11,016 nucleotides of DNA, taken from assembly GCA_028288875.1 (NCBI GenBank), contig JAQGHK010000266.1, positions 1-11,016 of the forward strand, read 5' to 3'. A program made the position numbers and the translations under genes. Within the stretch, counting starts at the first letter, position 1. Each line of letters opens with the position of its first letter. The notes beneath the pieces were generated by a model. The model did not search any database, was not told the origin of the DNA, and worked only from the letters and a program-made list of their open reading frames with translations. Shown here in pieces: positions 1-5,342 of the stretch. This DNA comes from Phycisphaerales bacterium (lineage in GTDB: Bacteria > Planctomycetota > Phycisphaerae > Tepidisphaerales > Tepidisphaeraceae).

Positions 1-138
1 CGCCGCCGCGGCCACGGTCGCCGGCGCGTTCGGCCCCGGTCATGGCTCGGCCCGCCCGCCGGCGTTGCCTTCGCGCGCGACGTGCAGCGGGCCGGAGTAT
101 TGAAGAAGACGGCCAATCGCACGGGCCATCATTCGTGA
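1..138 (+). other. Possible 3' end of an upstream gene (uncertain)
   Basis: Plus frame 1 is open from the window edge to a TGA at 136-138 and would encode the last 45 residues of a protein, rich in Arg at first and ending near KKTANRTGHHS. It would converge on the PEP-CTERM gene, whose stop is at 140-142. I recognise no family in it, and frames 2 and 3 are also open for part of this stretch because of the high GC content. It is listed only so that the edge is not left blank; it may equally be non-coding. Confidence 0.2.
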
Positions 139-139
139 G

Positions 140-907
140 TCAAGCTCTCGCCCGCCACCGGCGGCCGAGCAGCACCGCGCACCCGATCCCCACGAATGAA
201 GTCGCCAGCGGTTCGGGCACGCTGCTGAGCGTGAACGACCCGCCGCCGGCCCCTGGGCACGCGACGTTGATCGTCAGCGTCGTAAAGGTGCCGTTGAGTG
301 AAATCGTGCCGTACGCCGCGCGAGGCCCGCTCAGCTGCGGCGTCTCCATCGGGCGAACCCCCTGGTATTGCCCCCCAAGCGCGTCCGACACGGTATTGCC
401 CACGAGTTGGAACCCGTCGCCAAAACCCCCGTTGCTGCGCACGGTCGAGACGCTCGTCAGGCCATCAGTCAGAGCGAATGTGTAATTCGGGCCGCTCATC
501 CCGGCGATGTGAAAATGCGGATTCGTCACCGGTGTGGCGAACGTGATCGTGACAACCGCTGCGGCGCCGTTGACCGACGCGAAGCCCACTCGATCGGTCA
601 GAGGCACGACAGGATCGAATACGGATGCATAGCTATACTGCGGCGAACCGTTATCAATCGTGCTGATCGTTGAATCAATGCTCGTGCCGGGACCCACAGG
701 ACTGAACACGTACGGTTTGGCCGTACTGACAGCCGATCCGGTGACGAGATTGCCGTCCAGTGTGCCAGTGAAACCGTTGAACGTGTCGCCGAAACCCTTG
801 CTGCTGACCGAAGTCAGGTCTAAAAATCCTGCGTATGCGTTCGATCTGAAGGACGCGATGGTCACCGCTCCCAAGACCCATGCCACGCTCGAAATCCGCT
901 TGGCCAT
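140..907 (-). CDS. PEP-CTERM sorting-domain secreted protein
   Basis: This 255-residue protein has an N-terminal signal peptide (basic MAKR, hydrophobic stretch at about 7-20, likely cleavage after AYA at about residue 26). Its C-terminal 26 residues form a PEP-CTERM tail: VPEP at 230-233, a hydrophobic segment, then the basic end GRRWRARA. In this family the tail is recognised by exosortase, which cleaves it and anchors or exports the protein. The body is rich in Gly, Ser, Thr and Val with many short beta-like segments, as expected of an extracellular beta-sandwich protein, but I do not recognise a catalytic domain. The ATG is supported by GGAGG at 913-917, five bases upstream. No exosortase gene is in the window, so it would have to be encoded elsewhere. 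A TATAGT sequence at 944-949 (minus) could be a -10 element, but I see no convincing -35. Confidence 0.88.
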   Translation of the reverse strand: MAKRISSVAWVLGAVTIASFRSNAYAGFLDLTSVSSKGFGDTFNGFTGTLDGNLVTGSAVSTAKPYVFSPVGPGTSIDSTISTIDNGSPQYSYASVFDPVVPLTDRVGFASVNGAAAVVTITFATPVTNPHFHIAGMSGPNYTFALTDGLTSVSTVRSNGGFGDGFQLVGNTVSDALGGQYQGVRPMETPQLSGPRAAYGTISLNGTFTTLTINVACPGAGGGSFTLSSVPEPLATSFVGIGCAVLLGRRWRARA

Positions 908-1117
908 GTGATCCTCCCTGGCATAAACGTGTCTTCGTCGAGGACTATACTACCTCGCGACCAGAAACGTCGATGCGGATCACATGCGTTTGGCCAAGCC
1001 AGGCCTCGGCCACCAGTGGTTCGGCCCCAGTGGTTCAGGCCGTCGCCAGCGCGTACCATTTCGCCGCGGATCGCCCTCACGAATGTGGTCGTTCCCGGCA
1101 GGCATTCCGGACACCTC

Positions 1118-1513
1118 ATGGCCATCGCAAAGCGCACCAAACTCGACACCCTCATCGACCGCTATTACGCCCGCCTCGCCGAATTCGGCGTGCAGTTCGC
1201 TTTGCATGAAGGGGCCGTGAGCGAGGCCTTCCAAACCCTCCTCGCCGACGCCGCCCGCTCGCACCACTGGACACTCATCCCCCAGCTGACGGACAAAAAG
1301 GCCGGCAAGCACATCCGCCCCGACGGCACCCTCAAAGACATCTTCGGCCTCGTCCGCGGCCACTGGGAAACCAAAGACACCAAGGCCAACCTCACCGATG
1401 ATGTAGTCGCCAAGAAAACCAAAAAGGGCTACCCGCTCGGCGACATCATCTTCGAGGACACGCGCGAAGCTTTCCTGATCAGTCGCATAGAGTCCGCCCT
1501 GTTCATCAATTGA
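1118..1513 (+). pseudogene. N-terminal remnant of a type ISP/IIG restriction-modification enzyme (nuclease domain)
   Basis: The 131-residue reading frame matches the start of large single-chain restriction-methyltransferase proteins (type ISP/IIG class, normally around 1000 residues or more). Visible family features are a helical start with YYARLAEF, the AFQTLLADAAR segment at about 37-46, then IRPDGTLKD at 66-74, GHWETKD at 81-87 and GYPLGDIIFED at 104-114. D69 or D74 together with E84-x-K86 fits a PD-(D/E)xK (Mrr-like) nuclease site. Similarity fades after about residue 120 (near base 1485), and the frame stops at 1513 without any methyltransferase motif. The matching C-terminus lies at 3251-3709, so the gene is split and its middle is lost. 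The ATG at 1118 has no strong Shine-Dalgarno and is chosen because similarity begins there. The fragment could still make a small nuclease-domain protein, but gene death is more likely. Confidence 0.8.
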
Positions 1514-1544
1514 ATCCGCCACAACTTATGTGCTATAACGAGGA

Positions 1545-1568
1545 AAGCCGCCCCTGGAAGGGCGGCTT
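1545..1568 (+). terminator. Hairpin after the restriction-gene remnant (terminator-like)
   Basis: A perfect 9-bp stem, AAGCCGCCC with GGGCGGCTT, encloses a 6-base loop (CTGGAA). It lies about 30 bases after the TGA of the restriction-gene remnant. The T-tract on the plus strand is only TT, while the minus strand reads GGCTTTCC, so termination strength is doubtful on either strand. Confidence 0.4.
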
Positions 1569-1634
1569 GCATGCCGGGGTGGAACCGGTATGTCACGCCT
1601 TCACGCTGCAGCGGATGGCATGTTCCTCAGTGGT

Positions 1635-1658
1635 CGGGGGCGGTGTCAGCCGCCCCCG
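1635..1658 (-). terminator. GC hairpin directly after the TIR gene (terminator-like)
   Basis: A perfect 9-bp stem, CGGGGGCGG with CCGCCCCCG, has a 6-base loop. It begins 7 bases beyond the TAG stop of the minus-strand TIR gene (stop at 1666-1668). The position suits a terminator, but there is no T-run after it, so it may instead stabilise the mRNA 3' end. Confidence 0.45.
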
Positions 1659-1665
1659 CTGCGTT

Positions 1666-2781
1666 CTATCCAACAGAGATCTTTACCAACCCGAAAGTCA
1701 CTAGCTCTTTGAAAAGGGGCATGGCTTGATGTTCAAGCTGATCCTTCTCGAACGAGATGTACCCGATCCCGCTGAAGTTGCTTGGGAGATTAACGCCCTT
1801 TTCCTTAAAGATGATGATGCGGCCACCATATAGAATGGAAGCTGCTCCCAATTCGTGAACGACGTTTTCGCTAGGCCGCCAAACGGTTTCGCCGTCGGGT
1901 GTTCGGAATTCTTCATCAGCCGTGAAAATTAAGATCGCCGCACCACACTGATGCATGATTTCCGCGACCTTCTCTGAAATTGGGCGGAATCGGTTTGCCT
2001 CATCGGTCGCAATTTTAAATGGGATTCCATAGCTGCTCAGGATTTTTTCCAGCTGTTGCAGCGGCCGTTTGTTTCTTCCATGCCCAATAAAGATTCCTTG
2101 TTTTGGTCCTTTATTGTTTTGCGACGCGTCGGTCGGCACCCTCGGATCGTTTGCACGATCCGGGTCACTATCTTGATGGTTCGCCTTCGAACCATCGGTC
2201 TGTTCCGATGAGGAACTCTGGCTGGCGCTTTGACCTGTAGTAGTCGCCGCGAGCCAAGTGCCTGTGGCGGCCTGTCGTGTCAGACCGACAGACGTTGCAT
2301 TCCCAATAAAAATCTGAACGCATTTGGCAGCGTGCTCTTTCGGGACACCAAACTCCCGCACAACTGTATTTTGGAAGAACACGTCGTCAGGAAGCTTTTT
2401 ACCAACGAAATGCTCATAAATGCGTTTAAAGGTTTCCGGTCGTAGAACGGCCTCAACTTTAGCGGCAGGCTCGTCTTCCGCGCTTGTTGGTGCAACAATT
2501 CGAGTTCCAAGTGGTGTAAGAGTGATGTGAGAGGATTTGTAGCTGCCCTCAACTACGCCATATTTATGCGCCGATGAGATCATCATCCGAAAGTCAGAAC
2601 TTCCCGGACTGAGCCCTAGTGCGATGGCAATATCGGTCGGCGGATACGGCTTCCCTCCGTTGGCGTCCTCGATCGCTTTTGCAATACGAATTGCCGATTC
2701 CAGGGGATGCTTGGGAAACTCACTTTTGATTTGGCCTACCAACGACTCCTCATCGTTTGTTGGCCGACTTTTCTTTGCCAT
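1666..2781 (-). CDS. Winged-helix plus TIR-like (CAP12/PCTIR-type) nucleotide-binding defence protein
   Basis: The 371-residue protein has two parts. Residues about 27-170 resemble a winged-helix module often fused to such effectors (NGGKPYPPTDIAIALGLSPG at 41-60, then a REFGVP segment at 142-147). Residues 175-228 are a low-complexity Ser/Thr/Gln/Asp linker. Residues 228-368 look like the TIR-like domain of Pfam PF10137, known from CBASS Cap12 and Pycsar TIR effectors: IFIGHGR at 230-236, AAILIFTADEEF at 281-292, NVVHELG at 306-312 and PSNFSGI at 333-339. E310 occupies the position of the catalytic Glu used for NAD cleavage in this family. The start ATG has AGAAGG six bases upstream. The gene is visibly AT-richer than its neighbours and lies inside the remains of a restriction gene on the opposite strand, so transfer is likely. 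No cyclic-nucleotide synthase is nearby; its trigger is unknown. NADase activity is inferred, not shown. Confidence 0.85.
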   Translation of the reverse strand: MAKKSRPTNDEESLVGQIKSEFPKHPLESAIRIAKAIEDANGGKPYPPTDIAIALGLSPGSSDFRMMISSAHKYGVVEGSYKSSHITLTPLGTRIVAPTSAEDEPAAKVEAVLRPETFKRIYEHFVGKKLPDDVFFQNTVVREFGVPKEHAAKCVQIFIGNATSVGLTRQAATGTWLAATTTGQSASQSSSSEQTDGSKANHQDSDPDRANDPRVPTDASQNNKGPKQGIFIGHGRNKRPLQQLEKILSSYGIPFKIATDEANRFRPISEKVAEIMHQCGAAILIFTADEEFRTPDGETVWRPSENVVHELGAASILYGGRIIIFKEKGVNLPSNFSGIGYISFEKDQLEHQAMPLFKELVTFGLVKISVG

Positions 2782-2796
2782 AATGTACCTTCTTGA

Positions 2797-2824
2797 ATTT
2801 TATAGAGTATCGGTTCACTGTCAA
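2797..2824 (-). promoter_or_regulatory. Possible sigma70-like promoter of the TIR gene
   Basis: On the minus strand a perfect TTGACA (2824-2819) is followed, after 16 bases, by TAAAAT (2802-2797), five of six matches to the -10 consensus. An overlapping TATAAA is at 2804-2799. The predicted start of transcription (about 2790) would fall inside the Shine-Dalgarno AGAAGG (2793-2788), which is odd. The real start may lie upstream, or the match may be chance in an AT-rich stretch. Confidence 0.35.
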
Positions 2825-2993
2825 TATCACACTCTGCCTTCTTCGTCCACAAATACACGTGATCAGATGTGACGGCCGTCGGCCCGGCCAGCATTCCGCG
2901 AAAGCACGCGTGTCTCGACAGCACGTCGCGACACGGGCACGGAACGCCGCCCCGTAGAGGAACCATCTTTAACATAATCGATCTTTTGGGCCG

Positions 2994-3006
2994 GTATTTG
3001 AAATAC
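2994..3006. repeat. GTATTT-G-AAATAC palindrome (operator-like)
   Basis: This is a perfect 6-bp inverted repeat around a single G, in an AT-rich island about 215 bp upstream of the TIR start. It has the form of a dimeric-repressor site, but nothing ties it to a regulator. Confidence 0.3.
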
Positions 3007-3250
3007 TGTCGTCTGCGACGCTCGCGATTTTGGTGGTCGACTGAATGATGAACGACCAATCGGCATCAGCAACGCACCGGCGGGTGGCAAGATTAGGTAC
3101 TCGTAGTCTTGTCTGCCAGCTGCAAGGCAAGAGTTGGCGTACCAAACGCATAGGGTCTGGTGCATCTCCACCGGGAACGTTGATGCAACATCACGGTGGG
3201 GATGAACCCTCCCAACACCGTAACTTCACGTCCCGCTAAATCATCCGGGT

Positions 3251-3709
3251 TGGCCGAAGGTTGCCGTCAACCAGCGGAAGCTGCCGCGCATTCCGGTCGT
3301 GCTGCATTTTCGTGCCTTCGCGTTAGCTGGCCAGAAGCTGGCGGCGCTGCATCTAGACTACGAGACGCTGGAGCCGCGGCCGCTGAAGTGGGTCGAGACG
3401 CCGGGCGTGCCGCTGGACTATCGCGTCGAGAAAATGAAGCTAAGCAAGGACAAGACGACGTTGGCGGGCATTCCGGCGGAGGTCAGCGAGTATCGGCTGG
3501 GGAATCGCTAGGCCTTGGAATGGGTGATCGACCAGTATTAGGTGAGCACCGACAAGCGCAGCGGCATTGTCAGCGACCCGAACCGCGACGACGACCCGGA
3601 ATACATCGTGCGGCTGGTAGGGCAGGTGGTGCGGGTGAGCGTGGAGACGGTGAAAATCGTGAACGCACTGCCGGCGGAGTTCGCGCCGGCGTTGGCGGGC
3701 GTTGTATAG
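3251..3709 (+). pseudogene. C-terminal remnant of the same restriction-modification gene, with two in-frame TAG stops
   Basis: Reading in one frame from about 3251 gives the typical C-terminus of type ISP/IIG enzymes: KLPRIP, then HFRAFALAGQKLAALHLDYE, YRVEKMKLSKDKT, AGIPAEVSEYRLGNR, a stop (TAG 3509-3511), ALEWVIDQY, a second stop (TAG 3539-3541), then VSTDKRSGIVSDPN, DDPEYIVRLVGQVVRVSVE and TVKIVNALPAEF, ending at the true stop 3707-3709. From my memory of the family, the second stop sits where Gln is usual (CAG to TAG) and the first where Ser is usual. A few residues also seem missing between KDKT and AGIPAEV. Upstream, the methyltransferase and most of the target-recognition region are absent. 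The frame continues the gene whose N-terminus is at 1118-1513, so this is a dead end-piece. A GTG at 3299 could start a 70-residue peptide, but I do not think it is a gene. Confidence 0.82.
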
Positions 3710-3772
3710 TCTCATCGGGCACGCTGTGCGTGCCGTTCGGGGCGGTCGGACGATGCTGGCCGGAGGTGCGGG

Positions 3773-4054
3773 ATGGTGCCACGCGAGCAGGGAAAGTTCA
3801 TGCAGCAGTGGGCCGCCATCGTGCGGTCGTTGCCGATGATTTGTCCGCCGATGGGGCCAACCGTGTATGCGATGGTGTTCGTTCCCCTGTTTGCGTGGCT
3901 CGGCATCGCCCCTTGGCTGGTGGGAGTGGGGATCGCGCTGTTCGTTCTCGCGCCGCAGTGGGATAGTTGCATATTGGGTTTAATGGACTTCCTCGCCTCT
4001 TCAACCGTGCTTCTGGTTGGAGCGACCGCCGTAATACATCGGATCGCGGCCTAG
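3773..4054 (+). CDS. Small hydrophobic membrane protein of unknown function
   Basis: The 93-residue protein starts at an ATG with a very good Shine-Dalgarno (GGAGG at 3762-3766, six bases before). After a charged, amphipathic N-terminus (1-20) there is a long hydrophobic stretch at about 30-61, possibly two closely packed segments broken by a Pro at 47, and another at about 66-87, ending HRIAA. I recognise no family. The first two thirds use GC-ending codons like the neighbours; the last third does so less, so a frameshift or recombination near 3960 cannot be excluded. It follows the restriction remnant by 63 bp and precedes the DUF2726 gene by 57 bp, so the last two may be co-transcribed. 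Confidence 0.55.
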   Translation: MVPREQGKFMQQWAAIVRSLPMICPPMGPTVYAMVFVPLFAWLGIAPWLVGVGIALFVLAPQWDSCILGLMDFLASSTVLLVGATAVIHRIAA

Positions 4055-4055
4055 C

Positions 4056-4068
4056 GTGGGCGGTGCCA
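4056..4068. repeat. Half-copy of the GTGGGC..GTGCC palindromic repeat
   Basis: The 13 bases GTGGGCGGTGCCA are identical to 5311-5323 in the right arm of the fuller copy at 5279-5330. The match starts 2 bases after the stop codon of the small membrane protein and is followed by CCGGTTGGTACACC, which can fold back on GGTGCCACC. No complete left arm is present. Confidence 0.4.
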
Positions 4069-4111
4069 CCGGTTGGTACACCAATCTGTGAGAGTTACGG
4101 GAAACGACTTT

Positions 4112-4606
4112 ATGGAACCCAAAGGTTGCCTGTTCGGTTTTCTCGCCAATCTCTTCGGTTCGGGCCGTGCGTCGCCCCGGGCGGGCGTGCCGAAGGTGAT
4201 GGTGAACAAGAAGTTCGTCTCGGCGGCGGAGGGGGATTTCTTTCGGGTGTTGCGGGCGGTCGTGGGGACGCGGGGGCATGTGCTGGCGCAGGTGTCGCTG
4301 CGGCAATTGCTCTGGTTCCCGAACCAGCAGGGCCTTCAGGGGTGGCGGAACAAGGTCGCACAGAAGTCGATCGACTTTGTGGTGTGCGACGTGGCGACGC
4401 TGCGGCCGCTGGTGGCGATCGAATTGATGGAATCGTCGCACACCCGCCCCCAGCGGCAGACGCGGGATGATGAGGTGCACGCGATCCTCACCGCGGCCGG
4501 GCTGGAGTGGTTCTGTGTGAATACGTCGCGCAACTACGACACCCGCGAACTGGAAGCCGCGCTCGCTCCTCACCTGAAGCCGCCCGCCGCGCCGCGAGCG
4601 CGGTAG
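4112..4606 (+). CDS. DUF2726 domain protein (restriction-endonuclease-like fold)
   Basis: The 164-residue protein has the order of motifs typical of DUF2726: a hydrophobic N-terminus (5-16), SAAEGDFFRVLRAVVG (37-52), AQVSLRQLL (59-67), the conserved KSIDFVVCD (85-93), VAIELMESSH (101-110), RQTRDDEVHAILTAAGL (115-131) and WFCVNTSRNYD (133-143). The usual family pattern, I-E-L-D followed by SH, here reads IELMESSH. The domain is thought to have a PD-(D/E)xK-like fold; D88 and E104 are candidate acidic residues, but activity is not established. The ATG at 4112 is chosen over an in-frame TTG at 4073 and a GTG at 4088; its Shine-Dalgarno is weak (GGGAAA). It follows the small membrane protein closely. 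Its place next to a ruined restriction gene and a TIR gene suggests a defence-prone locus, but the domain also occurs elsewhere. Confidence 0.75.
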   Translation: MEPKGCLFGFLANLFGSGRASPRAGVPKVMVNKKFVSAAEGDFFRVLRAVVGTRGHVLAQVSLRQLLWFPNQQGLQGWRNKVAQKSIDFVVCDVATLRPLVAIELMESSHTRPQRQTRDDEVHAILTAAGLEWFCVNTSRNYDTRELEAALAPHLKPPAAPRAR

Positions 4607-4646
4607 AGGGCCACGGGTCTGCGAACGGCGTGCCCTTTGGTGCTAG

Positions 4647-4708
4647 CGGGTTGGCGATCGAAGACTGCGCCGGGTTGCCGAAGCGGGTTGATTGAAGCCG
4701 CCGGGTTG
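4647..4708. repeat. Four CGGGTTG heptamers upstream of the DinB-like gene
   Basis: CGGGTTG occurs at 4647-4653, 4671-4677, 4684-4690 and 4702-4708, all in the same direction, in the 148-bp gap before the DinB-like gene. Spacing is uneven (24, 13 and 18 bases), and three copies are followed by near-matching bases. They could be binding sites or a decayed tandem repeat; chance in GC-rich DNA is possible. Confidence 0.35.
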
Positions 4709-4754
4709 ACTCATCGTCCGCGCGGCTCGACGCTACGTGGCGAAGGAAACCGCT

Positions 4755-5246
4755 ATGACCGATCCCACGCTGCTCGAACTCGTCAAAGAAGTCCGTTGGA
4801 AAACGCTGAAGCTGCTGGAAACCGTCAGCGAGGCGCAGGCGCTGTTCGTGCCGGCGGGGCTCGCGAACCACGTGCTCTGGCACGCGGGCCATTCGCTGGT
4901 GGTGGTGGAGGGGCTGGCGTGCGGGAGCCTGGCGGCGACGGCGTTAGGCGAAGCGCCGCCGTTCCCGCGCGGGTGGATCGACCTGTTCCGCGGCGGGAGC
5001 GATCCCGCCACGGTCGCCACGTGGCCGGCGCTCGGCGAGCTCGTTGCCGCCCTGAAAGACCAGCGGACGCGGCTGCTCGGCCTGCTTGAGAAGGCCGGTG
5101 AGCAGGGGGCGGACCTGGACCGCGTCGTCGGCCCGGCCCCGCGGAATCGGACGCTCCGCGGCATGATCGTCCACGCCCTGCACGATGAAGCCGGCCACCA
5201 GGGGGAGATTCATCTCCTGAAAAAGCTGGCGGCGTTGCCGGTGTGA
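4755..5246 (+). CDS. DinB-like four-helix-bundle protein (putative metal-dependent enzyme)
   Basis: The 163-residue protein is mostly helical and has the histidine pattern of the DinB/YfiT-like superfamily: NHVLWHAGHSL (38-48) and HALHDEAGHQGEI (140-152), close to the DEAxHQGEI signature of one subgroup. H46, H148 and one of H140/H143 are the likely metal ligands; the position four before H148 is D144 instead of the more common His. Superfamily members include thiol transferases and stress- or damage-induced proteins of unknown activity, so no reaction can be assigned. The ATG at 4755 has AAGGA seven bases before; an in-frame GTG at 4737 would overlap that site. It stands alone: 148 bp after the DUF2726 gene and convergent with the GH99-like gene. 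Its stop codon lies in the first of two 13-bp direct repeats. Confidence 0.8.
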   Translation: MTDPTLLELVKEVRWKTLKLLETVSEAQALFVPAGLANHVLWHAGHSLVVVEGLACGSLAATALGEAPPFPRGWIDLFRGGSDPATVATWPALGELVAALKDQRTRLLGLLEKAGEQGADLDRVVGPAPRNRTLRGMIVHALHDEAGHQGEIHLLKKLAALPV

Positions 5247-5265
5247 TCGATTCGGTGTGATCGAT
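5239..5265 (+). repeat. Two direct copies of CGGTGTGATCGAT across the DinB-like stop codon
   Basis: CGGTGTGATCGAT occurs at 5239-5251 and 5253-5265, with a period of 14. The first copy contains the TGA of the DinB-like gene (5244-5246). This looks like a small tandem duplication of the gene's end. Confidence 0.6.
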
Positions 5266-5278
5266 CTTCAGTCTCGTC

Positions 5279-5330
5279 GGGTGGGCACTGCCCGCCAACG
5301 ACGGCAGATGGTGGGCGGTGCCAACCCTAC
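5279..5330. repeat. Imperfect copy of the GTGGGCACTGCCC palindromic repeat
   Basis: The left arm GGGTGGGCACTGCCCGCC (5279-5296) and the right arm GGTGGGCGGTGCCAACCC (5310-5327), followed by TAC, can pair with several G-T wobbles around a 13-base loop. It lies between the convergent DinB-like and GH99-like genes, so its transcript hairpin could end both. The same repeat occurs at 7666-7720. Confidence 0.65.
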
Positions 5331-5342
5331 GACGCCGCGGCG

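Larger units (their letters stand above)
1514..1665. other. Hairpin-rich gap between convergent genes; possible structured RNA
   Basis: This 152-bp gap holds at least four inverted repeats. Hairpin A is AAGCCGCCC (1545-1553) with GGGCGGCTT (1560-1568). Hairpin B is CATGCCGG (1570-1577) with CCGGTATG (1585-1592), with one G-T pair. CGCTGCAGCG (1604-1613) is a palindrome. Hairpin D is CGGGGGCGG (1635-1643) with CCGCCCCCG (1650-1658). A competing long-range pairing also exists: GAGGAA (1540-1545) with TTCCTC (1623-1628), stacked directly outside CATGCC (1570-1575) with GGCATG (1617-1622), enclosing hairpin A. Loops A and B share TGGAA. A 64-codon plus-strand frame over the area (1510-1704) looks like chance. 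The structure may be only transcription terminators for two converging genes, or a small RNA, or a mobile-element end. Confidence 0.4.
2782..3250. other. About 470-bp region without a recognisable gene
   Basis: Short open frames cross this stretch on both strands, for example minus 2863-3171, but none resembles a known family or has a convincing ribosome site. Base composition is mixed: AT-rich at 2782-2870, GC-rich at 2870-2960, then intermediate. It holds several small inverted repeats: GTATTT-G-AAATAC at 2994-3006, TGGTCG/CGACCA at 3034-3039 and 3053-3058, TGATG-CAA-CATCA at 3181-3193, and ACGGTG/CACCGT at 3193-3198 and 3216-3221. The right edge, about 3245-3251, is where similarity to the restriction enzyme resumes. 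It may be the tail of the inserted cassette or debris of an older insertion. Confidence 0.5.

Noticed and set aside
980..1522. A 180-codon minus-strand open frame opposite the restriction N-terminus
   Set aside because: The plus frame carries the conserved nuclease motifs; the minus product resembles nothing known.
1570..1592. A tRNA T-arm-like hairpin (minus strand, CCGG-TTCCACC-CCGG)
   Set aside because: The loop lacks the conserved TTCRA pattern, and no acceptor or anticodon arms can be placed.
1514..2781. Retron or reverse-transcriptase-linked RNA for the hairpin cluster
   Set aside because: No reverse transcriptase is encoded nearby; the adjacent gene is a TIR protein only.
2863..3171. 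A 102-codon minus-strand frame upstream of the TIR gene as a partner gene
   Set aside because: No ribosome site, no recognisable motif, and overlapping frames of similar length on both strands.
3196..3966. A 256-codon plus-strand open frame over the restriction remnant
   Set aside because: Its product is a low-complexity Gly/Ala/Arg sequence; another frame gives the family-like C-terminus of the restriction enzyme.
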